Shown here: positions 44,583 to 54,437 of the stretch, piece by piece
How the letters are laid out: every line of letters starts with the position of its first letter
Position numbering within the stretch: position 1 is the stretch's first letter
NCBI RefSeq assembly: GCF_030605225.1
Contig: NZ_JAUWAV010000022.1
Location: 1-64,000, forward strand
Direction: 5' to 3'
DNA: 64,000 nucleotides
Source: Geoalkalibacter sp.
GTDB lineage: Bacteria > Desulfobacterota > Desulfuromonadia > Desulfuromonadales > Geoalkalibacteraceae
Program-made: the position numbers and the translations under genes
Notes under the pieces: generated by a model
Databases searched by the model: none
What the model was told of the DNA's origin: nothing
What the model saw: only the letters and a program-made list of their open reading frames with translations

Positions 44583-44608
44583 CCCTTCCGTTATATTCAG
44601 CCCGTTTT

Positions 44609-44637
44609 TTGACAGTATCCTCATCATTTCCCAACAT
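44609..44637 (+). promoter_or_regulatory. Weak predicted sigma-70 promoter of the Na/Pi cotransporter gene
   Basis: A perfect TTGACA (44609-44614) is followed after 17 bases by CAACAT (44632-44637), a poor -10 box. It lies about 40 bases before the ATG at 44676. Confidence 0.35.
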
Positions 44638-44675
44638 ACCCCTCTTTCTCCCCCTGACGGGTACTGGAGAAATCC

Positions 44676-46367
44676 ATGTCCATTCTTCTCAATGAAGCCT
44701 TTCTCTTCGGGCTCTTCGGCGGTCTCGGTCTGTTTCTCTACGGCATGAAGATCATGTCGGAGGGCTTGCAGAAACTTGCCGGCGAACGCATGCGCAAGAT
44801 TCTCGCCGCCCTCACCAACAACCGCATCATGGGAACCCTGGTCGGCATCGGCGTCACCACCATCATTCAGTCGTCGAGCGCCACCACCGTCATGGTCGTG
44901 GGTTTCGTCAATGCCGGTCTGATGAATCTCATGCAGGCCATCGGCGTGGTGCTGGGGGCCAACATCGGCACCACCGTCACGGCGCAGATCATCGCCTTCA
45001 AGATCACCAAGTACGCCCTGCCCGCAATCGGGTTCGGCGTCATGCTCAAGCTGTTCTGCCGTAAAAACCGTACCTATTCCTATGTGGGCGAGGCCCTGCT
45101 CGGCTTCGGCATGCTGTTCTTCGGCCTGGCCATCATGCGTGACGCCTTCGATCCCTTCAAGACCAGCGAACAGTTCCGTAATTTCTTTCTGCTCATCGGC
45201 GACAATCTGTTGCTCGGCGTGCTCGTCGGCACGATCATGACCGTCATCGTGCAGAGCAGCACCGCCGTCATCGCCATCACCCTGGCACTGGCCACCAGCG
45301 GCCTGATCAGCTTCGAGGCGAGCGTCGCCCTGATTCTCGGTGAAAACATCGGCACCACCGTCACCGCCAACCTGGCGGCCCTGGGCACCAACCTGGCGGC
45401 GCGGCGCACCGCCCTGGCGCATTTTCTCTTCAATTTCATCGGCGTGGCCTACATGCTGGTGCTCTTTCCCGTTTTTCTTCAGGTCATCACCGCCATCACC
45501 CCGGGCGATCCCAACCTGATTCTGCAGACCCAGGCCCAAGCCGATGCCTTCGGCATGCGCGTGGGTGACAATCCCTACATCGCACGCCACATCGCCAACA
45601 CCCACACCCTGTTCAACGTCATCAACACCCTTATTTTTCTGCCCATCGTCGGCCTGCTCGCCAAGCTGACCACGGTCATCATTCGCGGCAAGGACGAAGT
45701 CGCCGAATACCATCTGAAATACATCGATACGCGCGTGCTCAACACGCCGCCCATCGCCCTCGGTCAGGCGCGTTCCGAAACCCGCCGCATGGGCCAGATC
45801 TGCCTGGAAATGGTGGAGGAGACGACACTCTATCTCAAGGATCCAAACGAGAAGAGGCTCGATACCCTGGTCAAGAAAGAAGAAATGGTCGATCTGCTGC
45901 AACGGGACATCACCAACTTCCTGGTGGCGCTCTCCCAGCAGCCCATTTCGTCCCAAACCTCAAAGGACATCGCCTCGCTCATGCACATGGTCAACGACTT
46001 TGAGCGCATTGGCGATTACTGCGAGAAGATCTGGCTGCTGGCGCAGCGCAAGCAGCAGCAGAAGATCATTTTCTCGGAGATCGCCGATAACGACATTGCC
46101 GACATGGCCCAAAAAGCTCGCGATTTTCTTGCACTGATCGTTTCGGCTTTGGATCGGGGCGATGTTTCCGTCATGGAAAAGGCCGAGTTCATGGAGCGCA
46201 CCATCAACCAAACCGAGGAAACCTATCGCAACGGCCACATCGCGCGACTCAATACCGGCGAGTGCGCGGTGCAACCCGGACTGGTCTTCATCGACATGCT
46301 GCACAGCTTCGAGAAAATCGGCGATCACACCTTCAACGTGACCAAGGCCCTGGTCGGCCGCAAGTAG
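44676..46367 (+). CDS. Na/Pi cotransporter with PhoU-like C-terminal domain
   Basis: The 563-residue protein has eight or more membrane helices with the two inverted QSSS-type motifs of the NptA/PNaS family: IIQSSSATTVMVVGFVNAG (about 66) and IVQSSTAVIAITLALATSG (about 190). A cytoplasmic PhoU-like helical domain (about 360-560) follows. TGGAG precedes the ATG. It should import phosphate with sodium, with the PhoU part sensing or limiting uptake. A palindrome without a T-run follows the gene. Confidence 0.93.
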   Translation: MSILLNEAFLFGLFGGLGLFLYGMKIMSEGLQKLAGERMRKILAALTNNRIMGTLVGIGVTTIIQSSSATTVMVVGFVNAGLMNLMQAIGVVLGANIGTTVTAQIIAFKITKYALPAIGFGVMLKLFCRKNRTYSYVGEALLGFGMLFFGLAIMRDAFDPFKTSEQFRNFFLLIGDNLLLGVLVGTIMTVIVQSSTAVIAITLALATSGLISFEASVALILGENIGTTVTANLAALGTNLAARRTALAHFLFNFIGVAYMLVLFPVFLQVITAITPGDPNLILQTQAQADAFGMRVGDNPYIARHIANTHTLFNVINTLIFLPIVGLLAKLTTVIIRGKDEVAEYHLKYIDTRVLNTPPIALGQARSETRRMGQICLEMVEETTLYLKDPNEKRLDTLVKKEEMVDLLQRDITNFLVALSQQPISSQTSKDIASLMHMVNDFERIGDYCEKIWLLAQRKQQQKIIFSEIADNDIADMAQKARDFLALIVSALDRGDVSVMEKAEFMERTINQTEETYRNGHIARLNTGECAVQPGLVFIDMLHSFEKIGDHTFNVTKALVGRK

Positions 46368-46374
46368 ATCCAGA

Positions 46375-46402
46375 GCGCCCGCCCTCCCGGGAGGGCGGGC
46401 GC
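46375..46402. terminator. Perfect 28-bp palindrome after the Na/Pi cotransporter gene
   Basis: The arm GCGCCCGCCCTCCC and its exact complement form a very stable GC-rich stem with no loop bases. There is no T-run, so it may block RNases or act in factor-dependent termination, or it may be the binding site of a protein. Confidence 0.5.
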
Positions 46403-46427
46403 CAACCCCTCATAATCCTGAATGAAA

Positions 46428-46456
46428 TTGACTTCTCCCGCAGCTTGATCTATATT
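46428..46456 (+). promoter_or_regulatory. Predicted sigma-70 promoter of iorA-iorB
   Basis: TTGACT (46428-46433) and TATATT (46451-46456) with a 17-base spacer lie about 60 bases before the iorA start. Confidence 0.6.
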
Positions 46457-46517
46457 CCCTGTTCCGCAATACCCCCTGCATACGCGACCGCTGAACCACA
46501 CTCTGGAAAGGACCTCC

Positions 46518-48287
46518 ATGGACAAGACTATTCTTTCGGGTAACGAAGCCTTTGCCCGCGGCGCCTTCGAGGCCGGCGTCAAGGTCGCCTCGGCCTATCC
46601 CGGCACGCCCAGCACGGAAATCCTGGAAAACATCGCCCATCATTACCCCAGCATCGACTCTTCCTGGGCACCCAACGAAAAGGTGTCCCTGGAAGTGGCC
46701 ATCGGCGCCAGCTTCGGCGGCGCGCGCGCCCTGTGCACCATGAAGCATGTGGGCGTCAACGTGGCGGCCGATCCCCTGTTTACTCTCTCCTACACGGGGG
46801 TGCGCGGCGGGCTGGTGCTGATCGTGGCCGATGACCCGGAACTGCATTCGTCGCAGAACGAACAGGACAGCCGTCATTATGCGCGCTTTGCCAAGGTGCC
46901 CATGTTCGAGCCCTCCGACAGCGAGGAGGCGCGCGCCTTCACCCGTCTGGCCTTCGAGGCGAGCGAGCAGTTCGATACGCCGGTCATGGTGCGCTCCACC
47001 ACGCGCATTTCCCATTCCAAATCCATCGTTTATCCTCAGGCGCCGGTGGAAGGCCTGCCCGCGCCCAGTCTTGCGCGCGATCCGGCCAAGCTGGTGATGC
47101 TGCCCGGTAATGCCCGCAAGCGTCACTACTTTGTCGAGGAGCGCTTGGCGAAAATGGCCGAGTGGTCCTGCGCGCAGGCTTTCAATCGCATCGAGAAAGG
47201 CAAGGGCGATGTCGGGGTGATCACCGCCGGCGTGGCCTATCAGTACGCCAAGGAAGTGCTGCCCGAGGCCCATGTGCTCAAGATCGGCCTGGTGCATCCC
47301 CTGCCCAAGCAGTTGATTCGGGACTTCGCGGCGCGTTGCAAGACCCTTTACGTCATCGAGGAACTCGACCCCTTCATCGAGGAGCAGGTGCGCGCCATGG
47401 GCATCGCGGTGCACGGCAAGGATCAACTCCCGATCTGCGGAGAGTTGACTCCCGGCCGCGTGGCCGCCGGTCTGCTCAAGAAAGAAATCCCCCAGGGCCA
47501 CACCCCCAGCGAAACCCTGCCGCAGCGTCCGCCCAACATGTGTCCCGGCTGCCCGCATCGCGGGGTGTTCTATCAGCTCAACCGCCTCAAGGCCTACGTC
47601 ACCGGCGATATCGGCTGCTACACCCTGGGCTTCATGCCGCCGCTCTCGGCCATGGACACCTGCGTTTGCATGGGCGCGAGCATCGGCAATGCCACCGGCA
47701 TCAGCAAGGTTCTGCCTCCCGAAGATCAGAAGAAGGTGGTCGCGGTCATCGGCGATTCGACCTTTCTGCACACGGGCATCAACGGCCTGATCGACATGGT
47801 CTACAACGGCTCCACCGCCACGGTGATCATTCTCGACAACAGCACCACCGGCATGACCGGTCGCCAGGATCATCCCGGCACCGGCTACAGCCTCAAGGGC
47901 GATCCGAGTTATCAGGTCGATCTTGAAGCCTTGTGCCGCTCGGTGGGAGTCAAGCATGTCTATACCATCGACCCCTACGGGCTGGAGGAGACACGCGAGC
48001 TCATCAAGCGCGAGATGGAGCGTCCCGAGACCTCGGTCATCATCACCCGCCGCGCCTGCATGCTGCACAAGCGCGATCTCATCCAGCGAAAACCGCCGCT
48101 GTTCGTCGATGCCGACAAGTGCACCGCCTGCAAGGCTTGCCTCAAGCTCGGCTGCCCGGCGATCAAATGGAATCCCTCGGCAGGAACCAAGGGGCAGGCG
48201 GAGATCGACAAGCTGATCTGCGTGGGCTGTGAAGTGTGCATGCAGGTGTGTAAATTCGGCGCGTTCGGAGTTTGCGATGAAAACTAA
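46518..48287 (+). CDS. iorA: Indolepyruvate:ferredoxin oxidoreductase, alpha subunit
   Basis: The 589-residue TPP enzyme starts with the pyruvate-ferredoxin oxidoreductase domain (GNEAFARGAFEAGVKVASAYPG). It has the TPP-binding region (GDIGCYTLG, GDSTFLHTGINGLIDMVYN) and ends with two 4Fe-4S clusters (CTACKACLKLGCP and CVGCEVCMQVCKFGAF). It decarboxylates arylpyruvates, made by transamination of Phe, Tyr or Trp, to arylacetyl-CoA while reducing ferredoxin. GGAAAGGACC lies before the ATG, and iorB overlaps its end. This class is typical of anaerobes. Confidence 0.96.
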   Translation: MDKTILSGNEAFARGAFEAGVKVASAYPGTPSTEILENIAHHYPSIDSSWAPNEKVSLEVAIGASFGGARALCTMKHVGVNVAADPLFTLSYTGVRGGLVLIVADDPELHSSQNEQDSRHYARFAKVPMFEPSDSEEARAFTRLAFEASEQFDTPVMVRSTTRISHSKSIVYPQAPVEGLPAPSLARDPAKLVMLPGNARKRHYFVEERLAKMAEWSCAQAFNRIEKGKGDVGVITAGVAYQYAKEVLPEAHVLKIGLVHPLPKQLIRDFAARCKTLYVIEELDPFIEEQVRAMGIAVHGKDQLPICGELTPGRVAAGLLKKEIPQGHTPSETLPQRPPNMCPGCPHRGVFYQLNRLKAYVTGDIGCYTLGFMPPLSAMDTCVCMGASIGNATGISKVLPPEDQKKVVAVIGDSTFLHTGINGLIDMVYNGSTATVIILDNSTTGMTGRQDHPGTGYSLKGDPSYQVDLEALCRSVGVKHVYTIDPYGLEETRELIKREMERPETSVIITRRACMLHKRDLIQRKPPLFVDADKCTACKACLKLGCPAIKWNPSAGTKGQAEIDKLICVGCEVCMQVCKFGAFGVCDEN

Positions 48288-48855
48288 GGTACAAAACATT
48301 CTATTGGTCGGTGTTGGGGGGCAGGGCATCCTGCTCGCCAGCGAAGTTCTCTCCGAAGTGCTCATGCTGAGCGGCCACGACGTGAAAAAGGCCGAAGTCC
48401 ACGGCATGGCCCAACGAGGCGGCAGCGTCGTTTCCCATGTGCGCTATGGGGAAAAGGTCTATTCGCCCATCATTCCCGAGGGCGAGGCGGACATTCTCTT
48501 CGGGTTCGAGTTGCTCGAATCCTACCGCTATCTGCCGCTGCTCAAGAAAGAGGGCCAGGTGGTCGCCAGCGACCTGCAAATCGTGCCGCCCGGCGTGGCG
48601 CTCGGCAAGGAAAGCTACCCCGAGGACATCCCGGCCAAAATCAAGGCCGCCTTCCCGCGCAGCCGCATCGTCAATGCCATGGCCCTTGCCCAGCAGGCCG
48701 GCAACATGCGCACCGTCAACACCGTACTGCTCGGGGCCTTGTCCAACCTGATGGACATCCCCGAGGGTGCCTGGAATCAGGCCATGCACAACCGGGTTCC
48801 CGCGAAGTTTCTCGAGGAGAACCTCAAGGCCTTCGCCCTGGGACGTCAAGCTTGA
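48277..48855 (+). CDS. iorB: Indolepyruvate:ferredoxin oxidoreductase, beta subunit
   Basis: The 192-residue protein is one PFOR gamma-type domain (LLVGVGGQGILLASEVLSEV, then HGMAQRGGSVVSHVRYG), the small partner of IorA. The start at 48277 overlaps the iorA stop by 11 bases, with CGGAG upstream, so the pair is translationally coupled. The longer frame to 48229 lacks support. Together they supply arylacetyl-CoA and reduced ferredoxin. A terminator follows before the ligase gene. Confidence 0.95.
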   Translation: MKTKVQNILLVGVGGQGILLASEVLSEVLMLSGHDVKKAEVHGMAQRGGSVVSHVRYGEKVYSPIIPEGEADILFGFELLESYRYLPLLKKEGQVVASDLQIVPPGVALGKESYPEDIPAKIKAAFPRSRIVNAMALAQQAGNMRTVNTVLLGALSNLMDIPEGAWNQAMHNRVPAKFLEENLKAFALGRQA

Positions 48856-48859
48856 GAAC

Positions 48860-48902
48860 CAGTGATGAGCGACCGGCGACGGTTCGCTCATCACTGCTTT
48901 TT
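48860..48902 (+). terminator. Intrinsic terminator between iorB and the first paaK gene
   Basis: CAGTGATGAGCGA pairs with TCGCTCATCACTG, closed by CC/GG, and T5 follows. It lies only 12 bases before the ligase start, so it may set the ratio of IorAB to ligase or be bypassed by partial read-through. Confidence 0.8.
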
Positions 48903-48913
48903 AGAGGTCGGTC

Positions 48914-50218
48914 ATGATCTGGAATGATGAATTTGAAACCCTGCCGCGCGAGGCCATGGAATCGCTGCAATTCAAACGCCTGCGCCAGACGCTGGAGCGG
49001 GTCAACGCCACGGTGCCCTTTTATCGCGAGCATTTCCGCCGCGCGGGCGTGACGCCTGATCAGCTCAAAAGCCTTGACGACCTGCGGCGCTTTCCCTTCA
49101 CCCTCAAGCAGGACATGCGCGACAACTATCCCTACGGGCTTTTTGCCGTGCCCCTGGAGCAGATCGTGCGCATCCATGCCAGCTCCGGCACGACCGGCAA
49201 GCCCACCGTAGTCGGCTACACTCGGCGCGACATCGACACCTGGTCCGAACTCATGGCCCGCTCCTTTGTCGCCGCCGGCGCCCACATGGGCGATGTCATC
49301 CACAACGCCTACGGTTACGGCCTGTTCACCGGCGGCCTCGGCGCTCATTACGGCGCCGAGCGCCTGGGCGCCTCGGTGATTCCCATGTCGGGCGGCAACA
49401 CCAAGAAGCAGATCATGATCATGCAGGATTTCGGTTCCACGGTGCTCACCTGCACACCCTCCTACAGCCTGTTTCTGGCCGAGTCGGTGGCGGAAATGGG
49501 TCTCGACATCCGCGAGTTCAAGCTGCGCATCGGCATTTTCGGCGCCGAGCCCTGGAGCGAGAAGATGCGCGACGAGATCGAGGCCAAGCTCAATCTCAAG
49601 GCCATCGACATTTACGGTCTCTCGGAGATTCTCGGTCCCGGCGTCGCCATCGAATGCCACGAAGCCCAGCGCGGCCTGCACATCTGGGAAGATCATTTCC
49701 TGCCCGAGATCATCAACCCGGAAACCGGCGAAGTCTTGCCCGATGGCGAAAAAGGCGAACTGGTCATCACCACCATCACCAAGGAGGGCATCCCCCTTAT
49801 TCGCTATCGCACCCGCGACATCACCCGTCTGATCGCCGAACCCTGCATTTGCGGCCGCACCCACAAGCGCATCGAGCGGCTCAGCGGACGCAGCGACGAC
49901 ATGCTCATCATTCGCGGGGTCAACGTTTTTCCCTCTCAGATCGAGAGCATCCTCATCAACATCGAGGGCGTCGAGCCTCATTACCAGTTGATCGTCGATC
50001 GCGAAGAAAACCTCGATTCCCTGGAGGTGCAGGTCGAGGTCAACGAACGCACCTTTTCTGATGAGATCAAGGTCTTGCAGGAACTCTCCAATCGCATCCG
50101 CAAGGAGATTAAGGATCTTCTCGGCGTGACCTGCAAGGTGCGCCTGGTCGAACCCAAGACCATCGCCCGCAGCGAAGGCAAGGCCAAGCGCGTCATCGAC
50201 AACCGGCCGCAGCTCTGA
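48914..50218 (+). CDS. paaK: Phenylacetate-CoA ligase family protein (copy 1)
   Basis: The 434-residue AMP-forming enzyme has the P-loop [14 protein letters not shown], the [20 protein letters not shown] active-site segment and the C-terminal [21 protein letters not shown] hinge typical of PaaK/aryl-CoA ligases. It activates arylacetates with ATP and CoA. Running in reverse with IorAB it could also make ATP from arylacetyl-CoA, but this enzyme class usually consumes ATP. It stands between iorB and the ACT-domain gene, so a role in aromatic amino acid breakdown is inferred. Confidence 0.93.
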   Translation: MIWNDEFETLPREAMESLQFKRLRQTLERVNATVPFYREHFRRAGVTPDQLKSLDDLRRFPFTLKQDMRDNYPYGLFAVPLEQIVRIHASSGTTGKPTVVGYTRRDIDTWSELMARSFVAAGAHMGDVIHNAYGYGLFTGGLGAHYGAERLGASVIPMSGGNTKKQIMIMQDFGSTVLTCTPSYSLFLAESVAEMGLDIREFKLRIGIFGAEPWSEKMRDEIEAKLNLKAIDIYGLSEILGPGVAIECHEAQRGLHIWEDHFLPEIINPETGEVLPDGEKGELVITTITKEGIPLIRYRTRDITRLIAEPCICGRTHKRIERLSGRSDDMLIIRGVNVFPSQIESILINIEGVEPHYQLIVDREENLDSLEVQVEVNERTFSDEIKVLQELSNRIRKEIKDLLGVTCKVRLVEPKTIARSEGKAKRVIDNRPQL

Positions 50219-50247
50219 ACCAACCCAAAAAAGGAGAGGGGAGAGTC

Positions 50248-50679
50248 ATGAAAGTCGAGCAGATTTCCATTTTCATCGAGAACAAATCCGGCAGGCTCGC
50301 CGAAGTCACGCGCGTCCTGGGCGAGGCCGGCGTCAACATCCGCGCCCTGTCCCTGGCTGACACCTCCGATTTCGGCATCCTGCGGCTCATCGTCGACAAA
50401 ACCGACACGGCCAAGGACGTGCTCAAAAGCAAGGGCTTCACCGTTAACAAAACCGAGGTGGTGGCCGTCGAGGTTCCGGATCGCCCCCTGGGGCTCAACA
50501 GTATCCTGCAAGTTCTCGATGAAGCGCGTATCAATGTCGAATATATGTACGCCTTCGTCGAGCGCTGCGGAGAGAATGCCGTCATCATCTTTCGCTTCGA
50601 CGACACGGAGGGAGCCATTCGCGTGCTCACCGAAAAGGGCGTGAAGGTACTGGTCGGCGAGCGCGTTTATTGCATGTAA
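50248..50679 (+). CDS. Tandem ACT-domain protein
   Basis: The 143-residue protein has two ACT domains: [28 protein letters not shown] (about 4-65) and [25 protein letters not shown] (about 75-140). Such free-standing ACT proteins bind amino acids and often stand next to paaK-type genes; this one lies between two of them. It probably senses an aromatic amino acid or an acyl intermediate and regulates the ligases. AAAGGAG lies upstream of the ATG. Confidence 0.92.
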   Translation: MKVEQISIFIENKSGRLAEVTRVLGEAGVNIRALSLADTSDFGILRLIVDKTDTAKDVLKSKGFTVNKTEVVAVEVPDRPLGLNSILQVLDEARINVEYMYAFVERCGENAVIIFRFDDTEGAIRVLTEKGVKVLVGERVYCM

Positions 50680-50738
50680 TTTAGATACTTAGAATTTTTT
50701 TCTCGAAATCATATGAAGTTTTGTCAGGAAGGTTCGGC

Positions 50739-52040
50739 ATGAGGATCTGGGATCCCGATCGCGAATGCATGGGGCGCGATCAATTGACGGCGCTGCAATT
50801 CGAGCAACTGCGCACGACCTTGGAGCGCGCCTATCGCAACGTGCCCTGCTATCAGAAAAAATTTCTGGACGCCGGGGTCAGCGCCAAGGATCTGCGGCAG
50901 CTCTCCGATCTGGCCCGCTTCCCTTTCACCACCAAGGAGGATCTGCGCCTCAATTATCCCTACGGAATGTTCGCCGTGCCCCTGCGCGAAGTGGTGCGCA
51001 TCCATTCCTCCTCCGGCACCACCGGCAAGCCGACGGTGGTGGGCTACACCCGCAACGATCTCAACAACTGGACCGAACTGGTGGCGCGCATGATGACCGC
51101 CGCCGGCGTCACCGCCGACGACATCGTGCATATCGCCTTTGGTTACGGCCTGTTCACCGGCGCCTTCGGCCTGCACTACGGCGCCGAGCGCATCGGCGCA
51201 TCGGTGATTCCCATTTCCAGCGGCAATACCGAAAAGCAGATCATGATCATGCAGGATTATCAATCCTCGGCCCTGGTCTGCACGCCGTCCTATGCCCTGA
51301 CCATCGCCGATCATCTGGACCGCATGGGCCTGGGCGCCGACAGTCTCAAATTGCGCGTCGGCCTCTTCGGCGCCGAGCCCTGGAGCGAGGAGATGCGCCG
51401 CGAGATCGAAGCGCGGCTGGGCATTCTCGCCACCGATAATTTCGGTCTTTCGGAAGTCATGGGACCCGGGGTGGCGGGCGAGTGCGAATACAAGTGCGGC
51501 ATGCACATTTTCGAGGATCATTTCATCCCCGAAATCATCGACCCAGCGACCTGCGAGGTGCTGCCGCCCGGTTCCGTCGGCGAGTTGGTGCTCACCACCC
51601 TCACCAAGGAAGCCTTCCCCATGATCCGCTACCGCACCCGCGACATCACGCGGCTGCATTACGACACCTGCCGCTGCGGACGCACCATGGCGCGCATGGA
51701 AAAAACCCGCGGCCGCTCCGACGACATGCTCATCGTCAAGGGCGTCAATGTTTTTCCGACGCAGATCGAGGAGGTGCTGTTCCAGGTGGAGGGCTGCGAG
51801 CCCCATTACCAACTGGTGCTCGACCGCGAAGGGCACATGGACACCCTGGAAGTGCAGGTCGAGGTCAACGAAACCATCTTTTTTGACGAGATGAAAAAGC
51901 AGCGTGAATTCGTGGGGATGGTTGAAAAGCGCCTCGCCGCGACCCTAGGTCTTCGCGCCAAGGTGAAACTGGTGGAGCCTGCCTCCATTCCCCGTCACGA
52001 AGGCAAGGCCAAGCGCGTCATCGATCGCCGCAAACCCTGA
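50739..52040 (+). CDS. paaK: Phenylacetate-CoA ligase family protein (copy 2)
   Basis: The 433-residue paralog has the same architecture as copy 1 ([55 protein letters not shown]). The N-terminus differs ([19 protein letters not shown]). The start at 50739 follows AGGAAGG. A duplicated ligase around an ACT gene suggests the two enzymes act on different aryl acids, for example phenylacetate and indoleacetate or hydroxyphenylacetate. Confidence 0.93.
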   Translation: MRIWDPDRECMGRDQLTALQFEQLRTTLERAYRNVPCYQKKFLDAGVSAKDLRQLSDLARFPFTTKEDLRLNYPYGMFAVPLREVVRIHSSSGTTGKPTVVGYTRNDLNNWTELVARMMTAAGVTADDIVHIAFGYGLFTGAFGLHYGAERIGASVIPISSGNTEKQIMIMQDYQSSALVCTPSYALTIADHLDRMGLGADSLKLRVGLFGAEPWSEEMRREIEARLGILATDNFGLSEVMGPGVAGECEYKCGMHIFEDHFIPEIIDPATCEVLPPGSVGELVLTTLTKEAFPMIRYRTRDITRLHYDTCRCGRTMARMEKTRGRSDDMLIVKGVNVFPTQIEEVLFQVEGCEPHYQLVLDREGHMDTLEVQVEVNETIFFDEMKKQREFVGMVEKRLAATLGLRAKVKLVEPASIPRHEGKAKRVIDRRKP

Positions 52041-52093
52041 TAACAAGTGAAATTTACAAGTTTTTTTTGTTTTTCCCGGGGGGATTTTTCTGC

Positions 52094-52122
52094 TTGACAT
52101 TTACCCCCGATTCCAACATAAT
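52094..52122 (+). promoter_or_regulatory. Predicted sigma-70 promoter of tRNA-Pro
   Basis: A perfect TTGACA (52094-52099) and CATAAT (52117-52122) with a 17-base spacer lie just before the tRNA gene. Confidence 0.65.
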
Positions 52123-52139
52123 CCCGACGCATTGGTTGA

Positions 52140-52217
<78 letters not shown>

Positions 52218-52221
52218 TAAA

Positions 52222-52261
52222 AAACACAAAAGCCGTTCCTCCGGGAGCGGCTTTTGTGTTT
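52222..52261. terminator. Bidirectional terminator after tRNA-Pro
   Basis: A perfect 14-bp stem (AAACACAAAAGCCG with its complement) carries A-rich and T-rich ends on both strands. It separates tRNA-Pro from the convergent flavoprotein gene. Confidence 0.85.
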
Positions 52262-52363
52262 CGCGGCGAAAAATGGTTTCCTGGTCGCGCTCCATCTCTT
52301 ACTTGTTCTTTGTGATGCCCTGAGCACCGCCGATTGAGATTGGTTCCGAAAGGGCAACCCTGG

Positions 52364-52999
52364 TCAGCGAATGAAGTTCATATAGGTCTTGGCTTCGCGT
52401 TCCGGCGCCGGGATGGTTGCCTTGCCCTGGTCCACCAGTTTCAGCAGCCATGCCATGTTTTTCCCCAAGACCCGCATGATCTGGCGGCCCTCTTCGTCCT
52501 GGGCAACTTCGCCGGGGCGGGCGCCGTGGATGACGTTCCAGTAGTTGGAGGTTGCAAGGAGCATCTCGGCGTAACACAGATAATTGTTCAACTGATCGAA
52601 GGTCGGCAACCCCCCGGAGCGTCGGACCGCCACCACCGCCGCGCCGACCTTGTGGCGCAGCATCCCGTTGTTGACGCTGGTCACGTAAAAAGCCCGGTCA
52701 AGAAATGACTTCATGGTTCCGCCGATGGCCGAGAAATGGACTGGTGAGCCGAGCAGGATGCCGTCGGCGCCTTTCATCTTCTGAATCCAGTCATTGACTT
52801 CGTCGCCGGGCAGAACGCATTGCTCATTTTTGTTCTTGATGCATTGGCCGCAGGCGATGCATCCCCGCACGGCATTGCTGCCCACCTGGACGATTTCCGT
52901 GCGGATCCCCGCCATGTCCAGTTCCTCGATGACCATGCGCAGGGCCTGATAGGTATTTCCTTCCAGGCGAGGGCTGCCGTTGAACGCGACGACTTTCAT
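52364..52999 (-). CDS. Flavodoxin-fold NADPH-dependent FMN reductase family protein with ferredoxin-like Cys motif
   Basis: The 211-residue protein starts with the flavin-binding loop FNGSPRLEGNTYQALRM. It has a Cys cluster CIACGQCIKNKNEQC (about 47-61) that resembles one-cluster Fe-S or zinc inserts of iron-sulfur flavoproteins, and the second FMN loop SPVHFSAIGGTMKSFLDR. GGAG precedes the ATG at 52999. It probably shuttles electrons in redox stress or reductive metabolism. A short 3-base gap separates it from the D,D-carboxypeptidase gene. Confidence 0.88.
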   Translation of the reverse strand: MKVVAFNGSPRLEGNTYQALRMVIEELDMAGIRTEIVQVGSNAVRGCIACGQCIKNKNEQCVLPGDEVNDWIQKMKGADGILLGSPVHFSAIGGTMKSFLDRAFYVTSVNNGMLRHKVGAAVVAVRRSGGLPTFDQLNNYLCYAEMLLATSNYWNVIHGARPGEVAQDEEGRQIMRVLGKNMAWLLKLVDQGKATIPAPEREAKTYMNFIR

Positions 53000-53002
53000 A
53001 GT

Positions 53003-53887
53003 CTAATTCTCCAGTTTCTGAGGATGTCCGGTGGCGGGCGCAGGGCTTTCGCTTGCGGCAAACACCGCGGTCGAATTGCGTTCGGCGGTGCGAGCGTTCC
53101 GGTGAAACACCCAATCCATGACTTGCGGCGTTTCTTCCCAACGTTTGGGGGAGTTGAGCAGAACGACCAGAACCTGCTCCGTGCCGCGTTCGGCCAGGGC
53201 GATGAGGCAGGGTCCGGCTTTGCTGGTATAGCCGGTTTTAACCCCCATGAGTCCATCGTAGTGCCCCAAGAGTTTGTTGCTGTTTTTGATGTCCCAGGTG
53301 CGCTCGCCATTGAGGGTCTGGATCTGGAGTTCCTCCATGGACACCAGGTTTCGGAATACCTTGTTGTGCATGGCGTACTCGGTGAGGCGGGCCAGGTCGG
53401 CGGCGGTGGAATAATGCTGCGGGTGATCCCAGCCGCTGGCATTCTGGAAGCGGGTATTGGTCAAGCCCAACTCGGCGGCGCGCCGGTTCATCAGGGTAAC
53501 GAATTTCTCCTGGCTGCCCGCGATGTGACAGGCCAGGGCATGGGCGGCGTCGTTGGCCGAACGAATCAGCAGCGCGGCCAGCAGATCGCCGACGTAGAGT
53601 TGATCGCCTTCATGCAATTGCAGGCGACTGCCCAACTCCGCGGCGGCGGAGGCGGAAACGCGCACCACGGCATCCAGATCAGCCTGCTCGAGGACGATGA
53701 GAGATGTCATGACCTTGGTGAGGCTCGCGGGCGGCAGACGTTTGTCGGCCTGGTGCGACCAAACCACCTGATTCCCCGTTTTGACCAGGGCCGCGGTCGC
53801 GGTCACCGGAAAGGGTCCCGAGGCAAACGCCGTCGGGATGGCGAAAATAAGGGCTGCCGCCAAAAAGAGCAGGGCGCGAAACTTCAT
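53003..53887 (-). CDS. D-alanyl-D-alanine carboxypeptidase (PBP5/DacA-like)
   Basis: The 294-residue protein has a signal peptide ending near AFASG and the penicillin-binding motifs SLTK (about 55-58), SAN and KTG (KTGYTSKAG). It trims pentapeptide side chains of peptidoglycan. The C-terminal amphipathic membrane anchor seen in PBP5 is not obvious, and the tail is shorter than usual, so the enzyme may be soluble in the periplasm. GGAGG precedes ATG 53887, so the longer upstream frame is rejected. Confidence 0.92.
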   Translation of the reverse strand: MKFRALLFLAAALIFAIPTAFASGPFPVTATAALVKTGNQVVWSHQADKRLPPASLTKVMTSLIVLEQADLDAVVRVSASAAAELGSRLQLHEGDQLYVGDLLAALLIRSANDAAHALACHIAGSQEKFVTLMNRRAAELGLTNTRFQNASGWDHPQHYSTAADLARLTEYAMHNKVFRNLVSMEELQIQTLNGERTWDIKNSNKLLGHYDGLMGVKTGYTSKAGPCLIALAERGTEQVLVVLLNSPKRWEETPQVMDWVFHRNARTAERNSTAVFAASESPAPATGHPQKLEN

Positions 53888-54020
53888 GGAATCTACCTCC
53901 GTGGAGCCGATCGGACGGAACGATAATTCAGGGTTGCGGAACAAGACGGCTATTTCGATCCAAGAGTGGACAATATATAATATTTCTTTAAAATCCTGCA
54001 AATTTTTCCTGGGGAGATTC

Positions 54021-54437
54021 ATGAAGGTTAAGAAAATCGAGGTCGCCTGCGCCATCATTGAACAGGATGGGCGCGTCATGGCGGCGCAACGCAGTGAAAC
54101 CATGAGCCTGCCCCTTAAGTGGGAATTTCCCGGTGGAAAGATCGAGGCGCGTGAAAACCCTCAAATTTGCCTGGAGCGAGAACTCTGGGAGGAATTGCGG
54201 ATCAGGGTTGAGGTGCTGGCCGAGTTGCCGCCCTCGGATTGGTGCTATCCTGACTTTTTCATCACCTTGCATCCTTTTGTATGCCGGATCCAAAGCGGCA
54301 CCATTCAGCTCACCGAACACAAGGCGATTGATTGGGTGCGGCCCGCGGATTTGTGGCGGCTCGATTGGGCGGCCGCCGACGGACCGGTTCTGGAGAATTA
54401 CCGGCGCTATCGGGCTCAGGAATTGCCGAGGGGTTGA
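54021..54437 (+). CDS. Nudix hydrolase (MutT-like)
   Basis: The 138-residue protein has the Nudix box from Gly39 to Ile61: GGKIEARENP, then RELWEELRI. All catalytic Glu and the Arg are kept, but the last Gly of the REUXEEXGU consensus is Arg60. GGGGAG precedes ATG 54021. MutT-type enzymes clean oxidised dGTP, but the substrate of this member is not certain. The stop overlaps the tail of the minus-strand flavoprotein gene by 22 bases. Confidence 0.92.
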   Translation: MKVKKIEVACAIIEQDGRVMAAQRSETMSLPLKWEFPGGKIEARENPQICLERELWEELRIRVEVLAELPPSDWCYPDFFITLHPFVCRIQSGTIQLTEHKAIDWVRPADLWRLDWAAADGPVLENYRRYRAQELPRG

